This document shows, piece by piece, positions 31,841 through 44,705 of a stretch of 64,000 nucleotides of DNA. Made by a program: the position numbers and the translations under genes. The notes beneath the pieces were generated by a model. The model did not search any database. It worked only from the letters and a program-made list of their open reading frames with translations, and was not told the DNA's origin. The stretch spans positions 1-64,000 of the forward strand of contig WELB01000143.1 in assembly GCA_009602725.1 (NCBI GenBank). The letters run 5' to 3'. Origin of the DNA: Spirogloea muscicola (taxonomy: Eukaryota; Streptophyta; Zygnematophyceae; Spirogloeales; Spirogloeaceae). Position 1 is the first letter of the stretch; each line of letters opens with the position of its first letter.

Positions 31841-33804
31841 CGGTGAGCTCAATGTGTGGCATCATTCCGGATCCAGTGGGCATACCGCCCTGGAAGGCTC
31901 AATGTTGCGGACCCGGTGAGCCACAACATTGCAGGGGCTGCTGCAGTGACTGCCTTGAACGCGTTGGGAATAGAATGCAGTCTTGCGTCCTGCTCGGGCG
32001 CTTATCGGCAACCTTCTGCCAACCTCTCTGATGTGTACGTGCGTTCTTTTTATGAATGTGGCAAAGACCCTTGTTCTGCAGAGGCAAGCAACGTACGCAT
32101 ACTCTCCAATGACAATGGCTTTTGGTGGCACGGCGACGCCATTGTGGTCCCTGACTACAATGCTATGTGGACCACCATCATGGAGGAGCTGCATAATACG
32201 CCATACTGATACGCCATACAGGGGTCATCTGGGAGTCAAGAAGACCAAAAGGGCTGTGAGACGCCTTTCGAGGTGCGCAGGCTGTTCAGCCCAGGTTTAT
32301 GCTTTTGTACAAAGCTGTGCCACACGCAAACGAGCAAGGCATCTCTCTCTAGGAAGCCAGCCGGACTCTCAATTCAACCCCTCGGGATTCGTGAGAAAAA
32401 TTGGGATGATGCAAGTCTTGATTACATCACACAATTGCCTAAGACGCGGAATGCATCGGATGCCATTGTCGTCTTTGTGGATCAGTTGAGCAAAATGGTG
32501 CACTTTGCTCCAACGACCACGTGTGCCTCAGCGAGGGACTATGCTGGCATCTTTGTCGATAAGGTGTGAAAGTTGTAACGATGCTGTGGGTTGCCAAGCC
32601 CGGGCTGCCGGCGAGGCGAGGAAAAGCCGGGAAGGCATTGAGTTGGGGCTACAACGGTAAAATGAGCAACGGTGTTTGCAGGGGCAAGGGTCCAGGGGTC
32701 TGAGGTTGGGTGACGAACTCACCCCTTTCCCATCTCGGGTCCCCCCTATATAGCCCGACGGACTGCGAGCCCGGCCACATGGGACCGGGTGAGATTATTT
32801 GCACCCAGTCTCTGGTTGACGACCCGTGCACAATCTGTCGACGGCTTTCAACAGGCTACCACCGACAATCTACTCATCAATCGGCCACCACCGCCATACT
32901 GACAGTCCCCCGTCAACGCCCTGTCCATAGCAGCTGACGGTACTGCCCTCGGGCTATCGTGAGCCGTCTATCGTTCCTGTCAACACTAACGGCTAACTAC
33001 GCCGTCAAGGCAGTCTACAGCGCTGCCGCCTCCCGTCACCGTTCCAGCGCCAGCACCATGCTGTCTTACGCGTCACGACTCCTGGTTGCGCCGCTCTCAG
33101 CTCAAGGTTGAAACCACGCTTCCCAGCCTGGTGAAATGTCCGTCTCCAGGCATCTGTCGGGCCTTCCTGCGCCCCTGACAGTCGATATATTTGTCAGCCG
33201 GATGAAGTGTCTAGTCTCCAGGCATCTGTCAATGCTTTACTGCTGCATTGACATTCCAGCCATGTAAATTTCGTTACAGAAGTTGCATGGCGTACCCAAG
33301 AGGGTGGTCTCAGACCGCGATCTTAGATTCACGGGCCACTTCTGGAAGGATGTATGAAAGCTTATTGGCACTAAGCAGGCCATAACCACCGCCTTCCATC
33401 CTTAAAGCAATGGCCAAAACGAGAGGATGAGTAGGATTCTGGAGAACATGCTCCAGCTTTTTACAACCCGAGTCAGACTCTGGCTCCAGCCGATGCGCTG
33501 TGAACAATGCCTATCATGAGTTCACCAGAGAGACACCCTTGTTCCTCGAGACTGTCAGCATCCCCGAGCACCTTAGCAGGTGGGAAGGCCGAAACGCGTT
33601 CCGGCCGCTGTCGCCTTTACTGACATATTTCTTGGAGCCCAAAGACGGGCTCGGCTTTTTGGAGATTGCCCGGAGAAGGCAGAAGGCTCATGCTGACGAC
33701 GTCGGAAGGACGTGTCCTTCGACGGAGGTGCTCAAGCAGTGTTGACTTCACAGCTCCTATTTGTAAAAAAAGGGGTTGAATCTTTCCCCGTGGTACACTT
33801 TGTT
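31841..33804 (+). mobile_element. Ty3/gypsy pol fragment with a solo LTR inside (fossil)
   Basis: Plus strand: end of RNase H (FRIQWAYRPGRLNVADPV), the integrase zinc-binding region (about 32215-32340), integrase core (32380-32570) and, after an inserted solo LTR (32574-33278), more integrase (33285-33745). It is broken, with several breaks besides the insertion. Confidence 0.75.
32574..33278. mobile_element. solo LTR, family E (fossil)
   Basis: A 705-bp insertion with termini TGTAACG/CGTTACA inside the integrase region. The flanks AAAGT (32569-32573) and GAAGT (33279-33283) match at four of five bases, an aged target duplication. A TATATAG lies near 32749. Confidence 0.72.
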
Positions 33805-35885
33805 TGTAACGATCCAGCCGTTCGGTTATGCCACACGGTGTTGTTAGCGTTACATGACCGCTAGCCGCTCGATGGACGAGTGGGCCCGCCCAGGTGCGGG
33901 CAACTCCCGCCCGTCCTGGACTAACCCTCGCCAGGTTCCACCCTGCCAAGGGGTGACCTTGGGCCCGCCGCAAGGGCAGGCCTTGGGGCGACTCGCTCAC
34001 ACGCCTGGAGGGGGGTGGCACGGGGGAGCACGAAGAGCCTTGGGGCTGAGGCTCGAGGGGAGTTCGAGCCGGTGAAGCCCAGGAGCAGCCTTGCCGCTGC
34101 TCGCCGCCGCAGCCGCTGCCGCACCTTGCTGCGGGGCCTGCTGCGCCGGCCTGCGCCCAGGAGGTGGAGTCGCCGCCAGACGGCGGCGCCACAGGGCCTG
34201 TCTTCTGCTGCGCCTATGCGCTAGTGCTTTGCCTGGGTAGTGGGTTGGTCCCTAAACCCCCTACAGCTGAACTCAAGAAGGACTGCTCACCCTAACTGCG
34301 TGTATAGGGCGAGGTCCCTTACATTTGGTATCAGAGGCGGTCGTGCATCCATCGCGCTTGTGACATATTGTGCTCGCCGCTGATGATGCAAGGATCACCC
34401 TGATGTGCTGGCCTGACCTTTTTTCTGTCAAAGATAAAGTGCTTGCCAGACGTTGGTCAGTGAGGCGGCTTATCGGAAGCGCCGGGTGCGGAGCCATCTT
34501 TGCGCTGTGAGCCAGCAACGCCAGATTGACCGACTGATCCTTGAGGACCACTTGCTGCGTTCGCTTCTTTTGAGGTGTGGCTTGAGCCCCTTGCTTGCTC
34601 GCTCGCTGGTGCACCAGTCTTGCGATGTCCTGTATTGCAGTATGGAGTGTGTGATGTGCTGACTGTCGGAGCCTGAATTGATCACTCAGTGTCCTTCAGC
34701 CAGCATGGTATCACACACCTCCAGTGCGCGGCCGAGCCCTCCTCGGGAGGCAGAGCGGTCGGCTGCTGAGGCAGCGGTTGCTGCAGGGCCAGCTGCTGCG
34801 GCAGTGGCTGCTGCGGAGCACGCCCACGAGGGGCACGCCTACGAGGGGCACGCCCACGAGGGGCACGCCCAAGCGGGGCACGCCCAGGAGGGGCACGTCG
34901 AGCTGGGAGCCGGAGGACTGGAGGGCTTGTCGGCTGGGGACTTGCAACGCGTTGCACTCCTTACTCGGGATCTGGCAGCAGCCCAGTCTACGACGGACCC
35001 AGCTCAACACCGGCTTCTTGCGAGGATCTGCGCGGAGCAGCGCGCCCTCCTCGTCCGACAGCGCGCCAAAGAGCGGCACATGCAAGAGGTGGATGCCTCG
35101 TTGCAGCTGATGCGCAAGAGCAGCGGCAACCCTGAGCATGGACTTGCCAGAGCCCATGCACCCCGACAAATCTCCGGTCACGATGATCGGGGAGGGCTGC
35201 AGCCATGGCTGGATGAAATGGACAAATGGTTCGTCTGCTCCAACACACGGACGCGGGGGCACGCGTGCGCCTCGCTGCCACCTACCTCTCAGGGGAGCCC
35301 AGGGAGGTGTGGAACACCTTGAAGAAGGGCTCCACGCCTGAGGAGTCCGGTGGCTGGGACTTATTCTGCAGCTCGCTTACGTCGGCGTATGGCGACCCAC
35401 ACGCGGAGCTGCGCGCCCGCGATGAGCTGGATGCTCTCCGCATGAGGGGCGAGGGAAGCAAGGGCTTTGAGCCCTACGTGCGGCGAGTCCGGCTGCTGCT
35501 GTCCAAGCTGCGCAGCGAGCCCATGAAGCCAATTGACTAATGCCAGCGATTTAAGGCTGGACTGCCTTCTCGTTTTTGCAATTGGGTCGCGGTGAATTCC
35601 GCAACGGCACAACCGGTCACGGACTTCACCAAGATGGTGGAGCACGCCCGCAAGGTGCTCAGCACGCCGGACATTGCCGGTCCGAGCAAGCGTCTCCTGC
35701 TGGAGGCAGGCGGCTTTGATGCAGAACGAGGCAAGAAGCGGTTCGAGCCGAGGCACGGCTTGAACGCTCGACCTCAAGGCGACTTCCCCGAGCCGCGGGT
35801 GGAAGGCGCTGGCAGCTGCTTCAAGTGCGGTGCCAAGAGCCATCAGCTTAGGGACTGCCCGGCGGCAGGTCCCTCTTCCTCACGG
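33805..35885 (+). mobile_element. Ty3/gypsy element: LTR-C and gag (fossil)
   Basis: 5' LTR family C 33805-34323, primer-binding site 34324-34337, and gag about 34700-35880 with the pentapeptide array and zinc knuckle CFKCGAKSHQLRDCPAAG at its end. The sequence then passes abruptly into a partial LTR-A. It is broken, with few breaks in gag and no pol. Confidence 0.8.
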
Positions 35886-36372
35886 CCATTTGGGACAAGT
35901 GGCCCGCCAGGTGGCGGGCTGGCTGGCCGGGCAAGGGGCCCACCCAGGTGCGGGCCCCGCCCGTCCAGAAGTACCCCTCACCTGGATCCAACCATTCAAG
36001 GGAGGTCTTTGGCCCGCCGCAAGGCGGGCCACGGGGCGACCCGCTCACACTTCTGGAGGGGGGTGGGCACGGTGAAGCACGAGGAGCCTTGGGGCTGAGG
36101 CTGACTGGGGAGTTCAACCGGTGAAGCCCAGGAGCAGCCTTGCCGCTGCTCGCCGCCGCAGCCGCCGCCGCACCTTGCTGCGGGGCCTGCTGCGCCGGCC
36201 TGCGCCCAGGAGGTGGAGTCGCCGCCGGACGGCGGCGCCATGGGGCCCGTCTTCCGCTGCGCCTATGCGCTAGTGCTTTGCCTGTGTAGTGGGTTGGTCC
36301 CTAAACCCCCCACAGCCGAACTCAAGAAGGACTGCTCACCCTAACTGCGTGTAGAGGGCGAGGTTCCTTACA
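35886..36372 (+). mobile_element. partial LTR family A (fossil)
   Basis: The last 487 bp of an LTR-A, starting at ATTTGGGACAAGTGG and ending TTCCTTACA, directly fused to a gag end. Confidence 0.75.
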
Positions 36373-36535
36373 TTGTTGGCAAAGTGTCCTGTGAGCTCGA
36401 CACACCGGAATAGTGGAAGATTACAACGTATTCCACGTGCTCCGGGACTACGGATGGCCGCGTCCAACCAACCCCACTCTTTCTTGCTCGAGGATGAGCT
36501 TGAGTACGAGTCGGAGGAAAGTTTGTCAGACTGAG
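36373..36535 (+). mobile_element. chromodomain-region remnant (fossil)
   Basis: About 160 bp resembling the segment between integrase and chromodomain of the element at 43976-44230 (VGKVSCELDTPE). It is broken. Confidence 0.5.
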
Positions 36536-38874
36536 TGTAACGTTCCCGCCGTTACGAGACGCTCAACTTCGCCTTCAGCGCTGACGTGTAGCCCCTGACG
36601 CGCACGCGACTGACGCGTGCGACGCGCGTGCGATGCGTGAGGTGACGCAGAGTGTGGTATACGCCTGCTGACGATGTAACGTGCAGGCGCGCCGCCTCTA
36701 GAAAAGGCGGCGCATCTTGGGCTCCCAGAAGGTGCTCCTCGGCGGGTTCTCGAACCGGCCGCCGAGAACACGTGTGGCGCGCCTACGACGCCACTACGCG
36801 CCTGTGACGCGCAGAGTGGCGCCGCAAGGCGGCGCTGCCGGGCGGCGCCGCTGGGCCGCACCGCGGGCCGGCGCCGATAAGCAGCGCCGCGCCGCAGGAC
36901 GGCCGCCGCTTCCAGAAGGGAGCCGCATGGCCTGCCCTCGCACTAGCATCCCCTTGTCGGGCCTGCCTTCTTGAAGGTGGGTCTTGAGACGAGCCTCCCA
37001 GAGACCCCTGGGGAGGGTGGCACATGAAACACTATAAGTAGGGCTGAGACCAGACTCGGGGCACCCGGTCAAGATCAGTGAAGCCCGCGAGAGAGAGGCG
37101 CAGCTTCACTGCCGCCTGCTGCCGCAGGCCGCCGACGCAGCCCTGCTGCTGCCTGCTGCTGCAGCTCGTCGCTGCATCCCGTCGCTGCGGACCTTCACCG
37201 GCTCTCCTATGTGTAAGACTGCTCCTTTGAGGACATTTGCTGGCCGTACCTAAGAGGTGAGTCGCTGCCTGTCGGCAGGCCTCAGGGCAAGATTTCCGCT
37301 GCGTGGTACACGTGGTGCTTCACTGTGCTGGCGGTTTTTTCTCTGAATCCCAGCGATAAAATCAATAAGGACAATCTATGTAATGAAACAGCATGCTTAA
37401 GCCACATGGCTATGTTGGCATTTCATGACCGGCTATTTGGGACAAGTGGGCCCGCCAGGTGGCGGGCTGGCTTGCCGAGCGAGTGGCTCGCCCAGAGGCA
37501 GGCTACGCCCGTCCAGAAATACCCCTCGCTAGGATCCGGCCGTTCAAGGGAGTATCTTGGCCCGCCGCAAGGCAGGCCATGGGGTGACCCGCTCAAACCC
37601 CTGGAGGGTGGGTGGCACGCGGAAGCACGAAGAGCCTTGGGGGTTGAGGCTCGGGGGGAGTTCGAACCGGTGAAGCCCAGGAGCAGCCTTGCCGCTGCTC
37701 GCCGCCACAGCCGCGTCCGCACCTTGCTGCGGGGCCTGCTGCGCCGGCCTGCGCCCAGGAGGTGGGGTCGCTGCCGGACGGCGGCGCCACGGGGCCTGTC
37801 TTCCGCTGCGACTATGCGCTACTGCTTTGCCTGTGTAGTGGGTTGGTCCCTGTACCCCCTACAGCCGAACTCAAGAAGGACTGCTCGCCCTAACTGCGTG
37901 TTCAGGGCGAGGTTCCTTACAATCTAACTCAGCTTTTCCGCTTAGGATTTGGGTCCTTCACATTGGTATCAGAGGCTGCATCTGGCTAGCCTCGGATTCT
38001 TTTTTGATATGGCTGACAGTGCAAGGTTCCTTCTGATGTTTTGGCACTGACTAGTCTCTTGTGATTGGAGACAATTTGCCAGAGTGTATCTGTGGACCTG
38101 CCACGGCCCGATTGGGGAAATGAATCACTCGCCCGCTGCATCCACACGCCCTGGGTCGGCCAATTTCAGTGGAGTCCCACCCTGCGTAACCACCTGCGGT
38201 CGGCGGATTGCCTGTCTGCATGACAAGGAGGTGAAACCGACCGCTGTTGGGCGGCGTAATCTGGCTAAGAGCCAGAAACTGGTCCGTACACCAGTTCTGG
38301 TCCCTCCCTCAATTTGCTCGTGCGGGTTTGCGGTTTGGTATAAATTGCGCGCCACCATGATGGCTTTGCTTGCCTGGGGTACCAGCTTGCTTTGTAACAT
38401 AGTGGTAGCATTGTCTCAGCCGTTGTGTCTTATGCCGTCCGCTGATTTGATCCCTCGGTGTGTTGGTGAACCACTTGGTTCATGATATGCGCGACATCAC
38501 TCGAATTCCGCGTGGGAATTGCGGCTACGTATCTCACGGACGATGCTGCCGCATGGTGGAACACTGTGAAGTCGTCTTCCTACCCCAGAGTGTTCAACGC
38601 TTGGGACTACTTCATCCACTCACTGTGCGCCATGTACGGATGAAAAGTACGCAAAGCTGTACTTGCCCGCAAAGTCACCAATGTAACGTGGTATGTGTAT
38701 CACAGTGAACTCGTAGGACAATTTTGTCCGCAGTCTATCGTGCCAGTAATACGCTATGTGCATGGATTCATGCAAGCGCTGGTGGACGGAGAACACCTTG
38801 TTGTATGGGTGACTTCTAGTCAGTTGCAGTCCAATCAGTCACACGGTAATCGTGATTGTGCCGTGCAGTCGTGG
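36536..38874 (+). mobile_element. LTR-F element, 5' part (fossil)
   Basis: 5' LTR family F 36536-37962 (TGTAACG to TTCACA, with a nested solo LTR-A), primer-binding site TTGGTATCAGAGGC at 37963, then a leader and gag-region remnants similar to 15305-16700. It is cut by the LTR at 38875. It is broken, with several breaks. Confidence 0.7.
37379..37921 (+). mobile_element. solo LTR, family A, nested in LTR-F (fossil)
   Basis: A 543-bp solo LTR-A, TGTAATG to CTTACA, with a perfect 5-bp target duplication ATCTA (37374-37378 and 37922-37926) inside LTR-F. Confidence 0.88.
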
Positions 38875-41800
38875 TGTAATGATCCTGCCGTTTGATTAAG
38901 CCACACAGGGTCTGCTGGCATTACATGACCGGCCATTTGGGACGAGTGGCCCGCCAGGTGGCGGGCTGGCTGGCCGGGCAAGTGGCCCGCCCAGGTGCGG
39001 GCCCCGCCCATCCAGAAATTCCCCTCGCTAGGATTCACCCGTTCAAGGGAGGATCTTTGGCCCGCCGCAAGGCAGGCCATGGGGCGACCCACTCACATCC
39101 CTTGAGGGGGGGGTGGCACGGGGAAGCACGAAGAGCCTTGGGCTGAGGCTGAACGGGGTGTTCAACCGGTGAAGCTCAGGAGCAGCCTTGCCGCTGCTCG
39201 CGGCCGCAGCCGCCGCCGCACCTGCGCGGGGCTTGTGCGCAGGCCTGCGCCCAGGAGGTGGAGTCGCCGCCGGACGGCGACGCCACACGGCCTGTGTGGT
39301 AGGTTGGTCTTCTGCTGCGCCAATGCGCTAGTGCTTTGCCTGTGTAGTAGGTTGGTCCCTAAACCCCCTACAGCCGAATTCATCAAGGACTGCTCACCCT
39401 AATTGTGTGAATAGGGCAAAAGTCTTTAATTTGGTATTAGAGGCGGTCTTGCATTCATCGCGCTTGTAACTTCTTTTGCTGGCCGCTGATAATGCAAGGA
39501 TCTTCCTGATGTGCTGGCTTGACCTTTCCAGTTGAAGATGAAGTGTCTTGCCAGACATTGGTCCGGGGAGGCTGCGACTTAGCCGGGGCGCCAGGCTGCG
39601 TCCTGAGCCAGCCGCGACCAGCGCCAATTTGACCGCCTGATCCTTGACAACTACTTGCTGCGTTCGCTTTCTTTGAGGTGTGGCTTGAGCCCGCAGCCTT
39701 TGTGTTACAAGGGAAGTCGTGTGGCCAGCATAGATCGAGTGCATTGGTCCTGGTCATATCTGTGGCTGTCTGCCTGCCTGCTGACTGAGGTGTGGAGTTG
39801 CGCGCTGCTTTGCTTGCTCGCTCGCTGGTGCACCAGTCTTGCGATGCCCTGTATTGCGGTATAGAGTGTGTGATTTGCTGACTGTCGGAGCCTGAATTGA
39901 TCCTTCAGTGTCCTCCAGACAGCGTGGTATCGCACACGTCCAGAACGCGGCTGAGCCCTCCTCAGGAGGTAGAGCGGTTGGCTGCTGAGGCAGCGGCTGC
40001 TGCAGGGCCAGCTGCTAAGACAGTGGCTGCTGCGGGGCACGCCCGAGAGGGCCACGCCAGAGCGGGGCACACCCAAGAAAGGCACGCCTGATCGGGGCAC
40101 GCCCAAGAGGGTCACGCCCAAGAGGGGCACGTCCGAGCGGGGCACGCCCAAGAGGGGCTCGCCCGATCGGGGCACGCCCAAGAGGGGCAAGCCGAGCCCG
40201 GGGCCGCGGGCCAAGAGGGCCTTTCGGCTGGGGAGGTGCAACGCATGGCACTCCTCATGCAGGATCTGGCAGCAGTCCAGTCTGCAACGGACCCAGCTCA
40301 ATACCGCCTCCTTGCGAGGATATGCGGGGAGCAGCACGCCCACCTCGTCCGGCTGCGGGCATGTCGAATGCTGGGCTGCCTCTCGATTGCGCACGTGGGT
40401 TGCGGTGGAGTTCGCAACGTCACTAGCATTCATGGGCTTTTCCAAGATGGTGGAGCACGCCAGGAAGGTGCTCAGCACGCCGGATATTGGGCGTGGCATG
40501 CGTCCCCTGCAGGAGGCCGGCACATCTGCAGGGGCAGAGCGGGGCTGGAAGCGGTGCAACCCTAAGGAAGGCTCGAACTCTCGTACCCACGGCGGCTTTC
40601 GAAGCCACGCGTGGCAGGTGCTGCTCCGCGAGTGGAAGGAGGTGGTGGCTGCTAGCGCAGCAGCGACAAGAGCCATCAAATCAAGGACTGCCTGGAGACA
40701 GGTCTCTCTCCCTCGAGGCCACGTTCACAGCGCCCTCCGGGACGCGACAAGGGCAACTTCAAGGGCCAGTGTGAGTGCCTTGCCCGTCAACCAAAGTACC
40801 GGTTGTGCGCTCCATTTCTGCTTTGTTGCAAGGTCTGGAGGCCGGAGGGCCTCTACTTGTGTGGGTTGCCCACAATGACTCACAAGTGGCTATCTGAGCT
40901 GACCTGAGTGCGGTCGGCCTGAAGAAATTCTGTTCTCCATTGTGCCACAGAAGCGCGGCGTGATCGATCAAGCTCCGCTGGGGATGTCGCTGTTGTGCTC
41001 GCACGAGGCGGGACACAGGCTCCTTAGGCGTAGTGTTGATGCCACTCAGCTCAGGCCTTACCCGACAGAAGTCAGGATATATGTCGCTCGCACCCCAATC
41101 CTTGGGAGCAGTGTCCATGGGGGACACACGATGCTTTTCGAGGGGCTGGTTGCTGAGGCACCGGCCAGGATCCTCATGGACTCAGGGGCCTCATTGTCCT
41201 TCGGCGATAAGAAGTCGGTGTGTCCCACTGGCTTGGATTTGCAAGCAGATGCTTGCCTAGAGCGATATTGGCCGATGGCCACCCAGCCGATGTGTTGGGT
41301 CTGTGCAAGGTTCCCATGCGCATCCAGCAATACAAAGCCGAGGTGCCTTGTTACGCCATTGCGGTGACTGCCGCATTGGAAGTGATATTGGGCGATGACT
41401 GGCTTCGTGCCACATCTATATGCCTTGATTTTGAACGCCAAACTTGCACTCCGCAACGTGGCGCACGGCGCTTCGTCCTTTGCAAGAAGCTTCCCTGTGC
41501 ACCGCCCCTGGCGGCAAAGGCTTCCATTCCGCTGTCCGCCATGCAGATGAAGCGATTGATTCACAAAACACTGTGCAGATGGCATTTGTGTGCTGGTGGC
41601 GTTAAGTGACGAGTCTAACCAAGCCTGACTTGTATGTGAATGCTGCGGATTCACATGGCCGGGTTCTTGATAAGTTGCTGGAAGAGTTTGCGGATGTGTT
41701 TCCCGACTCTCTTCCGGACGGTCTACCTCCTCACCGAGGTGTGGCTCATACAGAATTCCATTGGAGCCAGGCGCCAACCCGCCTTACCGTCCTATGTACC

Positions 41801-43094
41801 GGCTGAGCCGTCTCGACCTTCTAGAAATGCAATCCCAGGATGAGGACCTGCTGGCGAAGGGCTACATTGAGCAATCTCAGTCGCTGTACGGAACACTTAT
41901 CCTCCTTGTCAAAAAGAAGGATGGCACTCTACGGATGTGCATTAGCTATCGGGCATTGAATAAGCTTGCTATCAAGAACCGATAAACATTGCCTCGAATA
42001 GGTGATCTGTTCGATTGGCTTGCAGGGGCTACTGTTTTTAGATCCCTGGACTTGGCAAGTGGGTACCGTCAGATTCGAATCACGCCTGCGGATGTTCGAA
42101 GTCGGCGTTCCGTACGCCGCTTGGACATTTTCAACTCAAGGTGCTGAGCTTTGGTTCAGCCAACGCACCGGCTACGTTCCAGGCGATGATGTCGAGGGTC
42201 TTTGGCCCCCTCCTCTACAATTTTGTGCTGGTTTACTTGGACGACATACTGGTGTTCAGCAAAACGCCTCGAGGATCACGTGAGGCACCTGCGCCGAGTG
42301 CTGCAGTTGCTGCGTGAAAGTAACTGTATGCCAAGAGGTCCAAGTGCGCATTTGACCAGCCAGAGCTGACATACCTCGGCCATGTCGTGGGCAAAGACGG
42401 CATACGTGTTTGATCCCAAGATCAAACGGGCTTGGCCTTTGTCACGGACTGTAACTAAAATTGCGCTCCTTTCCGGAAATCGAAAATTACTTCCATAAGT
42501 TCCTACAAAGCTATGGGAATTTGGCACTTCCTCGTACGAAGCTCATTAGTAAGGACGTACCTTGGGATTGGTCGTTCGAATGCTAGAGGGCATTCGAGGG
42601 GATACAGCAGGCGCTGGCATCTCCGCCTGTGCTGGCCTTTCCTCGTGAAAGGCGTGCCATATGAGCTCATCTGCGATGCCTCTTTGACCGGCATTGGTGC
42701 CGTGCTCTTGCAAGAGGGTCACCCACTAGCGTTTGAGAGTCGCCTGCTGATGATCCCTGCAGAGCGAAATCACACTACAGGCGAGCAGCAATTGCTGGCT
42801 GTGGTGCACGCCATACGTGTCTGGCGTTGCTATCTGGAAGGTGTAGAGTTTACAGTGAGCACCCTCACTGATGACAAACGCTTCTGGTGGCAATGCGACG
42901 CTGTTGTGGTCCCGGACTGCAATGCCTTGTGCACTGACATCCTGCAGGAGCTGCATGATACGCGTTACAGTCGTCATCTGGGAGTGAGTAAGACCAAACG
43001 GGCTGTTAGACGCCTAATTTGGTGGAAGGGCATTTCAGCCCAGGCGCGCGCTTCTGTGGCAACCTGTGCCGCATGCCAGCTTAGTAAGGCAATC
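38875..43094 (+). mobile_element. Ty3/gypsy element, LTR to integrase start (fossil)
   Basis: 5' LTR family A 38875-39429, primer site from 39430 (one base off the usual sequence), gag (39900-40770, with pentapeptide array), protease (ILMDSGASLSF near 41170), reverse transcriptase (41860-42290, with [12 protein letters not shown] and LVYLDDILVFSKT), RNase H part (42650-42840) and the integrase zinc region (to 43080). It has the widest coding span in the window, but is broken, with many breaks, and lacks the 3' end. Confidence 0.8.
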
Positions 43095-44705
43095 TGTGAC
43101 GTCGTGATCCCTATACACACAGTTAGGGGTTAGTACGTCCTTATTGGGTTCGGATCTAGGGGGTTTGGGAACTACCCCCCTACAGAGTGGAGCGCCAAAG
43201 CACACGGTGCACTCAAGTGCAACACATAGCACAGCGGAAGTCTTACCCCGAGGCGCCGCCAGAATGCGGCGACTCTACAGAAGGTCTCAAATTAGCAGCT
43301 GGCCCCAGATAGCCCGTGGCACTTACGGGGAGCCGGCGATGTCCGTAGCGACGAGCTGCGGCAACGGACTGGGCAGCAGATGTCAGCAGCAGAGCTGGGG
43401 CAGCGGCTGCGGCAGCAGGCAAGCAGGGCCATGCCTCTCTCTGGGCGTTACTGGTCCGACTGACAAGTCTGGCCTCGGCCTACTACTTATATAGCGCCCA
43501 CCTGCCACCCCTCCCCCGGGAGTGTGACGAGGGTTGTGCTAAGGTCGGGCCCCGGAGGAGCGGACCCGCACAATGGGGATACAACTGGCGCATGACGCGC
43601 AAGGTGCGGGCTCGCGTGGCGCAAGCTTGACGAATGGTATACGAGTCCTGGGGACTGGTGCGTGCCGCGCGTGACTGGCGCGTGAAGCGCGTGACGGACG
43701 CGTGGCGTGCCTGGAACGCATGTGAAGCGGGTTACCGGTACCGTTTGGTTCTCCCAAACAGGGGAGACGTTACATCGCTCCCCACTTAGATGTTCACGTC
43801 CCCGGGAACAAGGATACGGTAGAGAGGAGACAAGCCGAAGAGATTACTTCCGACGGGTGCGTCCAACACTACGACGCAAGGGGTTGACATGCCCCTGTAG
43901 AAGATACTTACGTTGAACGGACGGACTATTGGCAAGATTGGCCGAAGGTTCCCACGTATTGTGTTCAGGCCATAGCTAGCAACTTAACAAGTTAGTCTCG
44001 GGACTTACGTTGCCCACGAGGATTATCGCGGTGAGACAAGATCTCCTCCAATTATACTCTTCCTCATCCTCAACGACAAGGGGAGGTGTGGGCGGTTGGA
44101 GACGACCATCCGTATGGAATGGCTCGAGCGGGGACACATAAAATACTCTGTGGACTTTCCATTGTGCCGGAGTATCCAGGTCATGTGCGATCTTGCCGAC
44201 CAGGCGCACTACACGAAAGGGTCCAACCACGATGGCAGCAACTCAGGCGTGCCTACAGCCCGCATTGAGAGATGCTGTGCGCTTAAGAGCACTTAAGCCC
44301 CCACGTCGAAGGATGTATCACGACAACGTCGATCAGCATACTGCTTTTGCCGTTGCTGGGTAATCTCCAAGCATTGCCTAGCCCTCCTCTGAGCTTCCAG
44401 GAGGTTGCCGATAAAAGTTACTGCGGCCGGCACACGTTCCGGCCTCCCCACCTATGAAGGTGCTGGGGAATGCTGACCGTAAGGTCAAGGAAGATTAAGA
44501 AAGAAGGGCGTCGTTTTGGTGGACTCATGGAAGGCGTTGATCACAGCTGTACTCTGCTGGAGCAAGATACTCATCCCAGTCACTTTGGCTGGGGTTTATA
44601 AAGTGCCTTAACGTGTCCGGCAAAAGCCGATTCATCCTTTCCGTCTGACCATCTGCTTGGGGGTTGAAAGCCGTGGACATGAAATGCTGGGTGCCAATCA
44701 GCCTG
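43095..44705 (-). mobile_element. Ty3/gypsy chromovirus, 3' half with LTR-B (fossil)
   Basis: Minus strand: 3' LTR family B 43095-43774, chromodomain-side sequence (44230-43976, QWKVHRVFYVSPLEPFHTDG) and integrase (44770-44525, MSTAFNPQADGQTERMNRLL). It is broken, with several breaks. Confidence 0.78.
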
